Source: Natribaculum luteum (GTDB taxonomy: Archaea; Halobacteriota; Halobacteria; Halobacteriales; Natrialbaceae). Taken from it: DNA of 64,000 nucleotides. Position numbers and translations under genes: made by a program. The notes beneath the pieces were generated by a model. The model was given only the letters and a program-made list of their open reading frames with translations. It ran no database searches and was not told the origin of the DNA. The DNA lies in contig NZ_CP095397.1 in the NCBI RefSeq assembly GCF_023008545.1, positions 2,779,199 through 2,843,198 of the forward strand, in the 5' to 3' direction. Numbering within the stretch: position 1 is the first letter of the stretch; each line of letters begins with the position of its first letter. Of the stretch, positions 44,120 to 53,633 are shown in pieces.

Positions 44120-45490
44120 ATGGAGCGCGTTGACGTCGCGATCGTCGGCGGTGGCCCGGCGGGGACGTCTGCGGCAGAGCGGGCCGCAGCCCACGGTGCC
44201 GAGACGGTCCTCTTCGAGCAGGGCGTACCGCGGGAAGACCGGGACGGCCTCGGTCCGGACTCGACCGACGCCGCCGGAATGCTCGACTACTGGGTCGACA
44301 TCATGGACGTCGACTACCGGGAGCTGCCGGACGACGTCGTCTTGCAGGAACTCGACGCGGTCGATTTCGTCGGGCCGACGGCGAGCGTCGAACTGACCTC
44401 GACCGGAATCGAGTCCTCGTACGACCGGTTTGGGTACACGTTCAACCGTGCCCGCATGGACGACTGGCTCCACGAGCGCGCCACCGAGTCCGGGGTAGAC
44501 CTGCGCGTCGGCACCAGCGTCAAAGACCTCGAGACCGACCTCTCGGGGCCGACCCACACGCTCACCCTCTCGTCTGGCGAACTGATCGAGGCCGAGTACG
44601 TCGTCCTCGCGGACGGCCCACAGCGCCGGATCACGCTCGAGGCGCTCGACCAGTTCACCCCGCCGGGGACGAGCGTCTCGGAGTACCTCTCGCCGCCCGA
44701 GGCGAACCACATCGCCTACCAGGAGTACCGCGAGTTCCCCGAGGAGGTCTTCGAGGAGAACCGGCTGAAGTTCTGGTGGGGATACATGCCCGGTGAGACG
44801 GCCTACCCGTGGGTGTTCCCCAACGACGGCACCGTCGCCCGCGTCGGCCTGACGATGCCGATCGGGATGCGTCTCGAGGACGTCGCCCACCCCGAATCGT
44901 ACAAGCTCCTGGAGCCGACCGACGAGCAGCTGCCGAGCGGGTCCGAGTACGTACAGCGGTTGCTCGAACTCGAGTACGGTGACGAGTACGACGTCGAGGA
45001 GGACTTCCCGATCGTCGAAGACCGAGGGAAATCGAAGGGGACCGAGACGTATCCGATCTCCTCGACGCGGCCGATCGACTCGCCCGTGCAGGCGAACATC
45101 GCGGTCGCCGGTGGTGCGATGGGCACTACCTCGGCGTTCCACGAGGGCGGCTACCACGTCGCCGTTCGGTCGGGGAAAATTGCCGGCCGCCTCGCCGCGA
45201 CCGACTCCCTCGAGCACTACAACGACGTCTGGAAGCGCGCGATCGGGGACGAGATTCTCCGGAACGTCTCCTTTGCGGACATCGTCGCGGAGTACGAACC
45301 GGACGACTGGGACCGCGCCTTCGAGATCGTCAACGGGATGACCGCCGGCGACTTCGAGGGGTCGTTGTTGCGCAAGAAGTACTCCGCCGGCGTCGGTGCG
45401 ACGAAACTCGTCGCCGCCTACAAGCGCCGAAAGTTCACGTACCGAAACGGAAACTACGTCCAGCTCCGGGAAGACGAGTACGCGCTCTAG
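44120..45490 (+). CDS. FAD-dependent geranylgeranyl reductase-family oxidoreductase
   Basis: 456 residues. The N-terminal dinucleotide loop VAIVGGGPAGTSAAERAA, the segment RMDDWLHERATESGVDL, and the later VAGGAMGTTSAFHEGGYHVA place it in the geranylgeranyl/digeranylgeranylglycerophospholipid reductase family, which saturates isoprenoid side chains of archaeal lipids. Other flavoprotein roles in the family are possible. TTTAATAGG lies ~27 nt before the ATG (leaderless). coxC follows. Confidence 0.88.
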   Translation: MERVDVAIVGGGPAGTSAAERAAAHGAETVLFEQGVPREDRDGLGPDSTDAAGMLDYWVDIMDVDYRELPDDVVLQELDAVDFVGPTASVELTSTGIESSYDRFGYTFNRARMDDWLHERATESGVDLRVGTSVKDLETDLSGPTHTLTLSSGELIEAEYVVLADGPQRRITLEALDQFTPPGTSVSEYLSPPEANHIAYQEYREFPEEVFEENRLKFWWGYMPGETAYPWVFPNDGTVARVGLTMPIGMRLEDVAHPESYKLLEPTDEQLPSGSEYVQRLLELEYGDEYDVEEDFPIVEDRGKSKGTETYPISSTRPIDSPVQANIAVAGGAMGTTSAFHEGGYHVAVRSGKIAGRLAATDSLEHYNDVWKRAIGDEILRNVSFADIVAEYEPDDWDRAFEIVNGMTAGDFEGSLLRKKYSAGVGATKLVAAYKRRKFTYRNGNYVQLREDEYAL

Positions 45491-45542
45491 TCGCGACCGC
45501 GAGCGGTGTCGCTTTTTTGCCACTCGCCGTCGTACCGTCGGT

Positions 45543-46439
45543 ATGGGAAACGGCGTCGACCCCCCTGGCGACGCGACCGAGACGTCGAGGTCCGACGTGG
45601 TCGGCCGGCAGGATGCGGACGGCGAATCCCGACCCGGCCTTGGCGACCACGCAGATCACGACGAGCACGACCACCGGAGCCGGTGGCCGCTGGTCGCTGC
45701 CGCGGGCGCGGGTGGACTCTACGCCGGGCTCGGAATCTACCTCCTCGGGAGCATCGTCGCCGCCGTACCGCCCGCCGTGGGGATCGGCCTGGCCGGCGTC
45801 GGCGCAGTCGTCTTGCTCGTCGGCCTGGCCGGCTGGCTCGAGCAGGCGTTTCTCGTGCCGGCGCGAGCGGGGACGAGCCGCAAGTCCCGCGAGTCATACG
45901 TCAGCACGACGGCCCTCTTTCTCGTCACCGACGTCTCGACGTTCGGAGCGGTGTTCGTCTACTACTTCTTCATTCGCGTTGGCACGTGGCCACCCCAGGA
46001 GCTGCCGCCACTTCTCAGTTCGCTCGTCCTCGTCAACACCGTGGTCCTGGTCTCGAGCAGCGTGACGCTTCACTACGCTCACGAGGCGCTCGACCACGAC
46101 CGTCGGCGGCGGTTTCTCGGCCTCCTCGGGACGACGCTCGTCCTCGGCGTGGTCTTCCTGGCCGGACAGGTCTACGAGTACTACGAGTTCGTCGTCCGGG
46201 AGGGGTTTACGCTCTCGTCTGGAATCTTCGGGAGCGCGTTCTTCGGCCTGACCGGACTCCACGGGTTCCACGTCACGCTGGGCGTCGCCGCCATCGCGAT
46301 CCTCTGCTGGCGAGCGCTTCGCGGCGATTACGGCACCGAGCGCGACACGTCCGTTGCGACGGTCTCGCTCTACTGGCACTTCGTCGACGCCGTCTGGCTC
46401 TTTCTCGTGCTCGTGCTCTACGGCGGCGCGGCCGTCTGA
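45543..46439 (+). CDS. coxC: Cytochrome c oxidase subunit III
   Basis: 298 residues. A polar His/Asp-rich N-terminus precedes seven hydrophobic helices. Typical subunit III segments: VYYFFIRVGTWPP, HYAHEALDHDRRRRFL, GQVYEYYEF and the end LTGLHGFHVTLGVAAI with WHFVDAVWLFLVLVLY. It stabilises the aa3 complex. It lies on the opposite strand from coxA with one small gene between. Confidence 0.94.
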   Translation: MGNGVDPPGDATETSRSDVVGRQDADGESRPGLGDHADHDEHDHRSRWPLVAAAGAGGLYAGLGIYLLGSIVAAVPPAVGIGLAGVGAVVLLVGLAGWLEQAFLVPARAGTSRKSRESYVSTTALFLVTDVSTFGAVFVYYFFIRVGTWPPQELPPLLSSLVLVNTVVLVSSSVTLHYAHEALDHDRRRRFLGLLGTTLVLGVVFLAGQVYEYYEFVVREGFTLSSGIFGSAFFGLTGLHGFHVTLGVAAIAILCWRALRGDYGTERDTSVATVSLYWHFVDAVWLFLVLVLYGGAAV

Positions 46440-46475
46440 CGACCGTCTGCGCCGCGCCACCACCGCGACGATCGA

Positions 46476-47018
46476 TCACTCCCGCGGCGGGCGCCGCTTC
46501 ATCCGCTCTTCGAAGCCCGCCATCCGCCGGTAGATCGGTGGCGTGAGTACCCCGACGATCCCGAGCAAGATCGCGACGACACCGATCGGGAACAACAGGG
46601 GCTCGGCCTCGAGACACGAGTTCAGCGAGGCGATCGTCACGTAGTAAGACCGCCCGTCGACGTCGACGATCACGCCCTCGCGCAAGGTGTCCCGATTCTC
46701 GAGACCGCCCTCGACGGTCGCGTCGTCGGTCGGACCGTCGATCGCCTCCCGAACGGCCGCCTGCTCCGCCGGTGAGAGTCGGTCGTAGGGAAGCCGTTCG
46801 ACGGTTTCGCGGGGCGTGTCGGCCTCCTCGTCCTCGAGCGGCGTGACGGTAACGTCCGGATCGCTACAGAGGCCGAGCGAGTCCTGGACGACGACGTAAC
46901 CGCCAAGAATCGCGCTGGGGATGCCGGCAGCAATCAGGAGGACGCCCACGAACGGGACGGCGTAGACGACGATCCGTGACTCCTCGTCGCTCGTGGCGTC
47001 GGCGTCAGTCCTGCTCAT
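46476..47018 (-). CDS. Membrane protein downstream of coxA, unknown function
   Basis: 180 residues: N-terminal helix (about 17-40), an extracellular acidic domain of ~100 residues with two Cys (one just after the helix in LGLCSDPDV and one in SLNSCLEAE) that could form a disulfide, and a C-terminal helix (about 143-165) with a basic tail. PYDRLSPAEQAAVREAIDG is a notable segment. It overlaps the coxA stop by 14 bases, so it may be an oxidase accessory protein. Confidence 0.75.
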   Translation of the reverse strand: MSRTDADATSDEESRIVVYAVPFVGVLLIAAGIPSAILGGYVVVQDSLGLCSDPDVTVTPLEDEEADTPRETVERLPYDRLSPAEQAAVREAIDGPTDDATVEGGLENRDTLREGVIVDVDGRSYYVTIASLNSCLEAEPLLFPIGVVAILLGIVGVLTPPIYRRMAGFEERMKRRPPRE

Positions 47019-49290
47019 GACTCCTCCGACGGGGTGATCTGTACACGCCGAGGTACTCGAGCGTGCCGGCGAGCCCGAGGCCGTACGTCCAGTGGGCAAC
47101 GAGAGTGAACACGAGGTAGCCGACTAACTCGAGGTCCGTCTGACCGGCGTAGAACGCGATGGCGAACCCGGTGGAGATGACGGTCGCGTATCCGAGCCCG
47201 GTGACGAGGTTGAGTTCGCCCGGCAGGTACTCGCCGAGAGTGAGAAAGAGCAGCGGCCAGACCGTCATCCCGCCGACGAGGAAGACCAGGTAGCCGAGTC
47301 CGACGTTTGCTGACAGGCCGACGAGTCCGGCGAGATCGGCGAACGAGACGAGATCGAAAACGCCGATGATGACGGCGACGAACAGCACGCCCGACATGAG
47401 GAGCGTTCCGACGAGACCGCCGGCAGCCCCCACGATCGCGTTGCTTCCGACGCGCCGTCCAACTTCGAGTAGCTGCTGTGAGAACGTCTTCTCGACTTCC
47501 GTCGGCGGGACGTACGAGGGACGGACCTCCTCGGGTTCGACCGGCTCGATCCCACGCTCGCGCTCGAGTTTGTCCTCGAGCCACTGCCACTCGCGGGTGA
47601 ACTGGCCCGTCGACTTGAGATCCCAGGGATCGGCGTTCTCGAGCGGATCACCCTGAAAATACGACCAGAGCATGTTGTACAACCACAACAGGACGCTGAG
47701 TCCGATGAGGTAGGAGCCGACCGTCGCGACGACCTGCAGCGGAACGAACTCCGGCGGATAGGTGGCATAACGGCGCGGCAACTCGAGGAAGCCGATGACG
47801 ACGAGCGTCGCGAAGGTGAGTGCGGAACCAGCAACGAGGAGGGTAGCTTGAAAGATCGCAAGTCGACGGTCGTACATTCGCCTGGCGAGTATCGGATACC
47901 AGTAGTAACTCGCCGCGAACATCATCAGCGGGATGATGCCCATGAGGATGAGGTGGAAGTGACCGACGACGTAGTACGTGTCGTGGTAGATGATGTCGAC
48001 GGGGATCACGGCGAGGAAGACGCCGGTGATGCCGCCGTAGATGAACATGCCGATACCGCCGACACAGAGGATGGTCGGCGCCGCGAGCTTGACGTTGCCG
48101 TTCCACATGGTCGTGATCCAGTTGAACACCTTGATCGCGCTCGGGACGGCGATGGCGACCGACGTCGCCATGAAACTCGCACGGACGCGGGGATCGATTC
48201 CCGTCGTGAACATGTGGTGTGCCCACACGCCGAACGAGAGGACCCCGATCGCGAACGTGGAGTAGACGATGAACTTGAAGCCAAAGAGGTGACGGCCGAC
48301 GAACTTCGGCAAGATGAGACTCATCAGCCCTGTCGCAGGAAGGAAGATTATGTACACCTCGGGGTGGCCCCAGAACCAGAACAGGTGTTGCCAGAGGATC
48401 GGACTGCCGCCTTCGGTCGCGAAGAACGTCGTCCCGAAGTTGCGATCGAAGAGTAACATCAGCAGGGCGCTGCCGAGCAGCGGGAACGCAAAGAGTGCGA
48501 TACCGCTGGTCACGAGCATGTTCCACGAGAAGATGTCGAGGTCGCCCCAGCCGACGTCGTCGGCGCGCTCGTAGGCGATCGTGACGATGAAGTTGATCGC
48601 CGCGATCGTCGTCGCGATGCCACTCAGGTGCAGTCCGAGCAGGAGGAAGTTGATCTGTGGGTCCGGCGTCGCAGACGAGAGCGGCGGATACAGCGTCCAG
48701 CCGATCGCCGGTTCGCGAAGGGCCAGCAGGAACGAGATCCACTCCGACGGAACGACCAGCGAGAGCACCTTGCCGGTCACCTCGGCGAGGATCCCCAGCC
48801 GGGCGAGCACGAGCGCAGGCGGGAGCATCCAGAACCCGACCGCGTTCAGTCGGGGAAAGGCCATATCGTCGGCGCCGATCAAAAGCGGGAGGAAGTAGTT
48901 CCCGATGCCGAAGAAGACGGGCGCGACGAAGAAGATGAGCATCGTCAGCCCGTGCATGGTGAACAGTTCGTTGTACGTTTGCTCGGTCCAGATGTCGGCC
49001 GCGGGCGTCAGCAGGTGGGTCCGCATCATCATCGCGTCGACCCCGCCCCACAGCGCCGCGACGGTGCCAAAGGCGATGTAGAGCAGGCCGATCTCCCGGT
49101 GGTTCGTCGTCATCAGCCAGCGCACGGCCTCCGCACGCGCCGTCGAGACGGACACCCCGCGCTCGCCGATGACCGGATACCCACCGTCCGGCTGGGCCGA
49201 CACCTGCCGGCGACGAGCGTAGATCACGAGCAAGAGACAGCTCGAGAGGATGGTCAACAGCAGCGTCATCTCGACGAGCCCCCGGGTCAT
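47005..49290 (-). CDS. coxA: Cytochrome c oxidase subunit I with C-terminal membrane extension
   Basis: 761 residues. Catalytic subunit of an aa3-type haem-copper oxidase. Ligands: His in TMHGLTMLIF (low-spin haem), WGHPEVYIIFLP (CuB His and cross-linked Tyr), WAHHMFTTG (CuB) and VGHFHLILMG (haem a3/a). An N-terminal extra helix precedes the core, and after ~residue 600 an additional domain of four to five helices follows a charged linker; it resembles DUF6789-type membrane domains (from memory). It diverges from coxB. Confidence 0.95.
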   Translation of the reverse strand: MTRGLVEMTLLLTILSSCLLLVIYARRRQVSAQPDGGYPVIGERGVSVSTARAEAVRWLMTTNHREIGLLYIAFGTVAALWGGVDAMMMRTHLLTPAADIWTEQTYNELFTMHGLTMLIFFVAPVFFGIGNYFLPLLIGADDMAFPRLNAVGFWMLPPALVLARLGILAEVTGKVLSLVVPSEWISFLLALREPAIGWTLYPPLSSATPDPQINFLLLGLHLSGIATTIAAINFIVTIAYERADDVGWGDLDIFSWNMLVTSGIALFAFPLLGSALLMLLFDRNFGTTFFATEGGSPILWQHLFWFWGHPEVYIIFLPATGLMSLILPKFVGRHLFGFKFIVYSTFAIGVLSFGVWAHHMFTTGIDPRVRASFMATSVAIAVPSAIKVFNWITTMWNGNVKLAAPTILCVGGIGMFIYGGITGVFLAVIPVDIIYHDTYYVVGHFHLILMGIIPLMMFAASYYWYPILARRMYDRRLAIFQATLLVAGSALTFATLVVIGFLELPRRYATYPPEFVPLQVVATVGSYLIGLSVLLWLYNMLWSYFQGDPLENADPWDLKSTGQFTREWQWLEDKLERERGIEPVEPEEVRPSYVPPTEVEKTFSQQLLEVGRRVGSNAIVGAAGGLVGTLLMSGVLFVAVIIGVFDLVSFADLAGLVGLSANVGLGYLVFLVGGMTVWPLLFLTLGEYLPGELNLVTGLGYATVISTGFAIAFYAGQTDLELVGYLVFTLVAHWTYGLGLAGTLEYLGVYRSPRRRSHEQD

Positions 49291-49457
49291 CGTCCCACCC
49301 GGAGACGCCCGTCGCGACGAACTCGACGATACATAGAAACGCCCTCACCGCCGACGTCAATAAACCTCAATCGACGCGTTCTGAAATGTCGTGAGCCGAC
49401 GACACTCACCGTCGTAACGAAAGCCGTATTTCAAGATTCGCGACGAAAGCCACGACG

Positions 49458-50222
49458 ATGCGACGTCGTTCGCTACTCGTGGTCGCGACGGCCCTGCTCT
49501 GTACGCTCTGGCTCAGTTCTCCCGTCGCCGCCCAGGCCACGAACCGCGATCTCATCGACGGGCTCAACTTTCAGCTCCTGTACGTCGCGCTCCCGCTCTC
49601 GCTTTTCGTCCTGATAATCCTCGTCTACGCCGCCGTCACGTTCCACGACAACGACGACCCGAGACCGACGACCGAAGATCCGGCACTCGAGATCACCTGG
49701 ACGGCCGCGACCGCGATCATCCTGCTTTTCGTCGGCGTCTCCGGCTACTCCGTGCTCGTGAGCCCGTACGTCTCGCCGGCACAGCCGACCGACTTCGCTG
49801 GCGACGAGGCGGAACGGGGGCTCGAGTCGTTGCCCGACACCGACGACGAGGAGGTCCGCGTCCTCGCGTATCGGTGGGGCTGGGAAGCGACCTACCCCGA
49901 CGCGAACGTGACGACTCGCGACGAGATCGTCGTCCCGGTCGACGAGGACGTGACGATCTGGCTGACGTCCGACGACGTCATCCACTCGCTTTTCGTCTCG
50001 GATCTGGGTATCAAACAGGACGCTTTCCCTAACGAGTACACACGGATCAGGACCCACGTCTACGAACCCGGCGAGTACGACGCCACGTGTACGGAGTTCT
50101 GTGGCGCGGGCCACTCGAGGATGCGCGCCACTGTCGTCGCGCTCGAACCCGAGGAGTACGAGCAGTGGCTCGAGGAGAACGCCGACTCGGCGAACGCGAC
50201 CGCGCCGTCGGTCTCCGGGTGA
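49458..50222 (+). CDS. coxB: Cytochrome c oxidase subunit II (CuA)
   Basis: 254 residues: signal peptide (about 1-25), two membrane helices (about 42-62 and 82-102) and an extracellular cupredoxin domain. CuA ligands are His in VIHSLFVSDLG and the cluster CTEFCGAGHSRM. The aromatic electron-entry patch YRWGWEATYP is present. TATTTCAAG about 27 nt before the ATG suggests a leaderless transcript, divergent from coxA. Confidence 0.95.
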   Translation: MRRRSLLVVATALLCTLWLSSPVAAQATNRDLIDGLNFQLLYVALPLSLFVLIILVYAAVTFHDNDDPRPTTEDPALEITWTAATAIILLFVGVSGYSVLVSPYVSPAQPTDFAGDEAERGLESLPDTDDEEVRVLAYRWGWEATYPDANVTTRDEIVVPVDEDVTIWLTSDDVIHSLFVSDLGIKQDAFPNEYTRIRTHVYEPGEYDATCTEFCGAGHSRMRATVVALEPEEYEQWLEENADSANATAPSVSG

Positions 50223-50610
50223 TCGCTTCGACGACCGGACGAGAAAGCGTTTTCACGCCACGTCACCTACTTCTGGTGCGTGCCTCAAGTCCCCGTCCGA
50301 GCCTACCCGTTCGGGTGCGATGACAGAACGGCGAACCCGGGCGCGCGACACCACTGACTCGGGGACTCCTGACGGAGTCTCCCGCCCGGCACGAGGGTTA
50401 GCCAGCCGACGCGGCACGCCGCCACGGGATGAGGCTGGACGTTAGTGTTCCGGGCGACATTTCGAACGACCGTAGATACGTCTCCGGTACGTAGACGACG
50501 GCGTCGACGAGCGCGTTCTATACTCGCTACTGGCTCTGTACAGCGTCGGTCCGGAAAACTGTCACCGACAGTGAGAAATCGCGACAGAACTCGAGATCGG
50601 CCAGAACGAA
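50223..50610 (+). other. GC-rich structured gap after coxB, candidate ncRNA
   Basis: 388 bases without a supported gene. Several strong inverted repeats: GGGGACTCC/GGAGTCTCCC around a TGAC loop (about 50360-50383), CCGGGC/GCCCGG enclosing it, GTTCG/CGAAC upstream, and AGCCAGCC/GGCTGG with an inner GCGGC/GCCGC downstream (about 50400-50440). The strand cannot be decided from sequence. Confidence 0.4.
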
Positions 50611-50925
50611 CTAGTCTTCGACGTAGATCTCAGGATCGACGACCGACGAGGGAGCGAGGCCGCCGCGGTTGACGATCGTGACGTCGGCTACGTCTCCAGA
50701 GAACCGGAACCGCTGTGTCCCACTCTCGATGGTTCCCTCTGCAGTCGTGCCAGAGACGATCGTCATCGCGTCCGACGCACCCGGCTCTTCCGGTTCGAAC
50801 TCTCCGTCGAACGTCACTTCGAAACTCGCAGGTGTACCCTGTCCAACGACTGTAAGCGTATTCGGTAGCATTTCGTTATTTCGGGGCTCATTGTCCCGGT
50901 TTCGTACCGGATCCTTGCGTCCCAT
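50611..50925 (-). CDS. Conserved haloarchaeal protein, beta-rich
   Basis: 104 residues. After a polar N-terminus come LTVVGQGTPASFEVTFDGEF, SGTTAEGTIESGTQRFRFSG and DVTIVNRGG, a beta-strand pattern seen in small haloarchaeal proteins and at the ends of some secreted ones. Function unknown. A TATA-like GTTTATAG on the minus strand (about 50949-50956) lies ~27 nt before the ATG. Confidence 0.75.
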   Translation of the reverse strand: MGRKDPVRNRDNEPRNNEMLPNTLTVVGQGTPASFEVTFDGEFEPEEPGASDAMTIVSGTTAEGTIESGTQRFRFSGDVADVTIVNRGGLAPSSVVDPEIYVED

Positions 50926-51164
50926 ACGTCGGTCAACTCTGGCAGTAGACTATAAACCTTCTTGTCTAAGAATTGCCATTAATTCGTGAATCACATTTTT
51001 ACCGGAGGTTAAATAAAGTATTTTGCACCTGCACGGTGTCTACACGTTCGAAAGCCGCGTATCGAACGCTACGCCAAAGGCGAACAAACGCGTCTTCCGT
51101 CGAGGCTCTCACGCTGAAAGGATCGACAGACGATTGATGAAACTGGAACGCGAATCGACGATCC

Positions 51165-52532
51165 ATGTCGACGGAGTTCGGCCACGTCACCCCCGACAAT
51201 CTGGCGCTGTTTACCGACCTGTACGAGTTGCGAATGATGCAGGCCTACCACGAACAGGGGCACAATCCGACAGCGACGTTCAGCCTGTTCTTCCGTGACC
51301 TGCCGCCCGACCGCGGCTACATGCTCGCCGCTGGCCTCGAGCAGGCCGTCCACTACGTCGAGAACGTTACGTTCGGCGATCGCGCGATCGAATACCTGGC
51401 CGAACAGGGGTTCGACGACGAGTTCCTCGCCCACCTCGAGGACTTCGAGTTCACCGGCGAGGTTCGCGCACTCCCGGAGGGGACGCCCGTGTTCGCGAAC
51501 GAACCGCTGCTCGAGGTCACGGCACCGATCCTCCAGGCGCAACTGCTCGAGACGGCCGTCATCAACCAGATCGGCTACCAGACGCTCATCGCGACGAAAG
51601 CGATGCGGATGCGCGACGTGATCGAGCGCGAGGGAGACGGCCAGCAACTGGTCGACTTCGGGTCGCGACGAGCACACGGCACCGACGCGGGGGTCAAAGC
51701 TGCCCGGGCCGCGTACGTCGGCGGCTTCGACGGCACGTCGAACGTCGCCGCCGGGGAACTGTTCGACGTCCCGGTGTACGGGACGATGGCTCACTCGTGG
51801 GTCCAGAGTTTCGAGGACGAACTCGAGTCGTTCGAGACGTTCGTCGACGAGTACGGCGCGGACAGCATCCTGCTGATCGACACCTACGACACGGTCAACG
51901 GCGCGAAGATCACGAAGGAGATAGTCGAGGAGCGGGGCGTCGACGTCCGCGGCGTTCGGCTGGATTCGGGCGACCTCGCCGCGCTTTCGAAGGAAGTCGA
52001 CGAGGTGATCCCGGAGGTCGACCAGTTCATCTCCTCGGGGATCGACGAGTACGCGATCCGTGAGTTCCTCGCCAGCGACGGCGTCGGATCGGGGTTCGGC
52101 CCGGGGACCGCACTCGTGACGAGCACGGACGCGCCGAAAGTCGAGGGCGTCTACAAACTCGTCGCCGTCGAACGCGACGGCGAGATGCAGCCGACGATGA
52201 AACTCTCGACGGGCAAGGTGACCTACCCGGGTGCAAAGAGCGTGCGACGGACGACGGACGGCGATCGGTTCACGGGCGACGTCGTCGGCCTTCGAGACGA
52301 GGACCTCCCCGGCGACGAACTGCTCGTCACCGTCGTCGAAGATGGCGACCGCGTCTACGACTTCCCGGACCTCGAGACCGTCCGGGCCACCGCCGTCGAG
52401 AACGTCGGCCGACTCCCCGAGGAACATCGACAACTCGAGGATCCCGACCCCTACGAGGTTCGCATTAGCGACGGTCTCGACGAACAGACCGAGGACCTCC
52501 AGCGGACGCTCGAGGGTCGGCTCCCCGATTGA
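51165..52532 (+). CDS. pncB: Nicotinate phosphoribosyltransferase
   Basis: 455 residues. It makes nicotinate mononucleotide from nicotinate and PRPP in NAD salvage. Visible: LALFTDLYELRMMQAYHEQG, FGSRRAHGTDAGVKAARAAY with the catalytic HG region, GTMAHSWVQSFEDE, VRLDSGDLAALSKEV and STDAPKVEGVYKLV. It is the long form of the family. Neighbours are unrelated. Confidence 0.95.
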   Translation: MSTEFGHVTPDNLALFTDLYELRMMQAYHEQGHNPTATFSLFFRDLPPDRGYMLAAGLEQAVHYVENVTFGDRAIEYLAEQGFDDEFLAHLEDFEFTGEVRALPEGTPVFANEPLLEVTAPILQAQLLETAVINQIGYQTLIATKAMRMRDVIEREGDGQQLVDFGSRRAHGTDAGVKAARAAYVGGFDGTSNVAAGELFDVPVYGTMAHSWVQSFEDELESFETFVDEYGADSILLIDTYDTVNGAKITKEIVEERGVDVRGVRLDSGDLAALSKEVDEVIPEVDQFISSGIDEYAIREFLASDGVGSGFGPGTALVTSTDAPKVEGVYKLVAVERDGEMQPTMKLSTGKVTYPGAKSVRRTTDGDRFTGDVVGLRDEDLPGDELLVTVVEDGDRVYDFPDLETVRATAVENVGRLPEEHRQLEDPDPYEVRISDGLDEQTEDLQRTLEGRLPD

Positions 52533-52606
52533 ACGGCGGGCCGGCGATCGAACCGTCGTTCACGTTCGGTCGACAGTCATTAACACCCCGACGTCCCACC
52601 TCGCGT

Positions 52607-52822
52607 ATGGACCAGCAGGGATTCGTTCGGCTCGCGGTCGTCGCGTTCGGCCTCGTCGTCCTGAGCTTCGTCGTCCTCGGCTTTAGCCGGCTCGTCCTGC
52701 CCTACCGGGTAGCGCAGACGCTCGCGGCGCCGATCGGGATCGCTGGGTTCCTGCTCGGAACCTACCTGTTCGTTCGGGCGACGCTCTCGTCGATCGGCGT
52801 CTCCCCTATCGACACCGAGTGA
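52607..52822 (+). CDS. Small membrane protein, unknown function
   Basis: 71 residues with two helices (about 7-29 and 39-61) and short polar ends. No family recognised. CATTAACACC ~27 nt upstream of the ATG supports a leaderless start at 52607. The stop is 60 bases from the convergent next gene. Confidence 0.75.
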   Translation: MDQQGFVRLAVVAFGLVVLSFVVLGFSRLVLPYRVAQTLAAPIGIAGFLLGTYLFVRATLSSIGVSPIDTE

Positions 52823-52881
52823 GACGGACTACTGGAAGTCGTTTCCGGTACAGCAGACCGTATGAGCGCGAGTGCCGGCGA

Positions 52882-53490
52882 CTAGCTGACGAACTGGGTT
52901 CGAAGCGAGAACACGGTTCCCGACGCCGTAAGCGAGAGTACCGCAAGTCTCGCCACGGACAGTCCCGTTCCCGACGGTTCGAAGGGGTGTCCACCGCCGG
53001 AGCCGGCGAACGACGCCAGCGCACTCTCGCCACCGTAGCCGACGGCGAACAGGCCGAGCGTCAGCAGAATCATCGCCGATCCCGTAACGAGCCCGATCAG
53101 CGAGGCGAGTTCCTCGAGGTTCAAAAGCCGTTTCGCCTGAGTTTCGGAGACTGGCTCGAGTCGGCGACGGTACAGTTCCACGGCCGTGAGACTGCCAGCG
53201 GCGGTGAAGACGACGACGACGGCGAACAGCCCGAGGAGCACGACTTTCGGGGATGCGGTGAGCGGATCGCGCCCTGGGAACGTCTCGCTCGCAGACGAGG
53301 GGAGAGTCAGGGCGATCGGCGCGACGAGCGCGACGAGGGCGAGCAACCCGGACATCCACGTTAGTTTCTGTGAAATCGGCTGTTTGAAGTAGCTAAATCG
53401 CCTCACGCGGAGTCGATCGTACGTCGACCCGTCGAGCAACGCGTCGGCGATCCAGTCTTCGGAGGGCGACTCGCTGTCAGTGTCGGTCAT
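52882..53490 (-). CDS. Membrane protein, unknown function
   Basis: 202 residues. A polar N-terminus containing RVRRFSYFKQPISQKLTW leads to four hydrophobic segments (about 44-64, 80-105, 127-152 and 176-196). Function unrecognised. Its start diverges from the bacteriorhodopsin gene, with 162 bases between; the region holds an AT-rich TATAAAATA that may be its or an upstream promoter. Confidence 0.75.
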   Translation of the reverse strand: MTDTDSESPSEDWIADALLDGSTYDRLRVRRFSYFKQPISQKLTWMSGLLALVALVAPIALTLPSSASETFPGRDPLTASPKVVLLGLFAVVVVFTAAGSLTAVELYRRRLEPVSETQAKRLLNLEELASLIGLVTGSAMILLTLGLFAVGYGGESALASFAGSGGGHPFEPSGTGLSVARLAVLSLTASGTVFSLRTQFVS

Positions 53491-53590
53491 GCGTAGTCAG
53501 GGGAACCGGTTGATCCGTTGATGACGTATGGGCCACATAAAGATTTCTCAATCGGCGTATAAAATACAGCAAATAACGAATGTACTGAAG

Positions 53591-53633
53591 CCCTAACAGA
53601 CGTTCAACTGGTTAGGGAGTGCGAGTATGATTT
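53591..53633 (+). promoter_or_regulatory. Dyad, UAS-like element and TATA of bop
   Basis: CCCTAAC (53591-53597) and GTTAGGG (53611-53617) form a perfect seven-base dyad with a 13-base spacer. Overlapping its right arm, ACTGGTTAGG (53607-53616) matches nine of ten bases of ACTAGTTNGG, the core I recall for the Bat-dependent bop activator site of Halobacterium. AGTATGATTT (53624-53633) is a plausible TATA region, giving a start next to the ATG at 53653. Confidence 0.5.

Noticed and set aside
50223-50610. RNase P RNA or SRP RNA
   Set aside because: I looked for the GAGGAAAGTCC-type and SRP Alu/S-domain landmarks and did not find them; only generic strong stems are seen.
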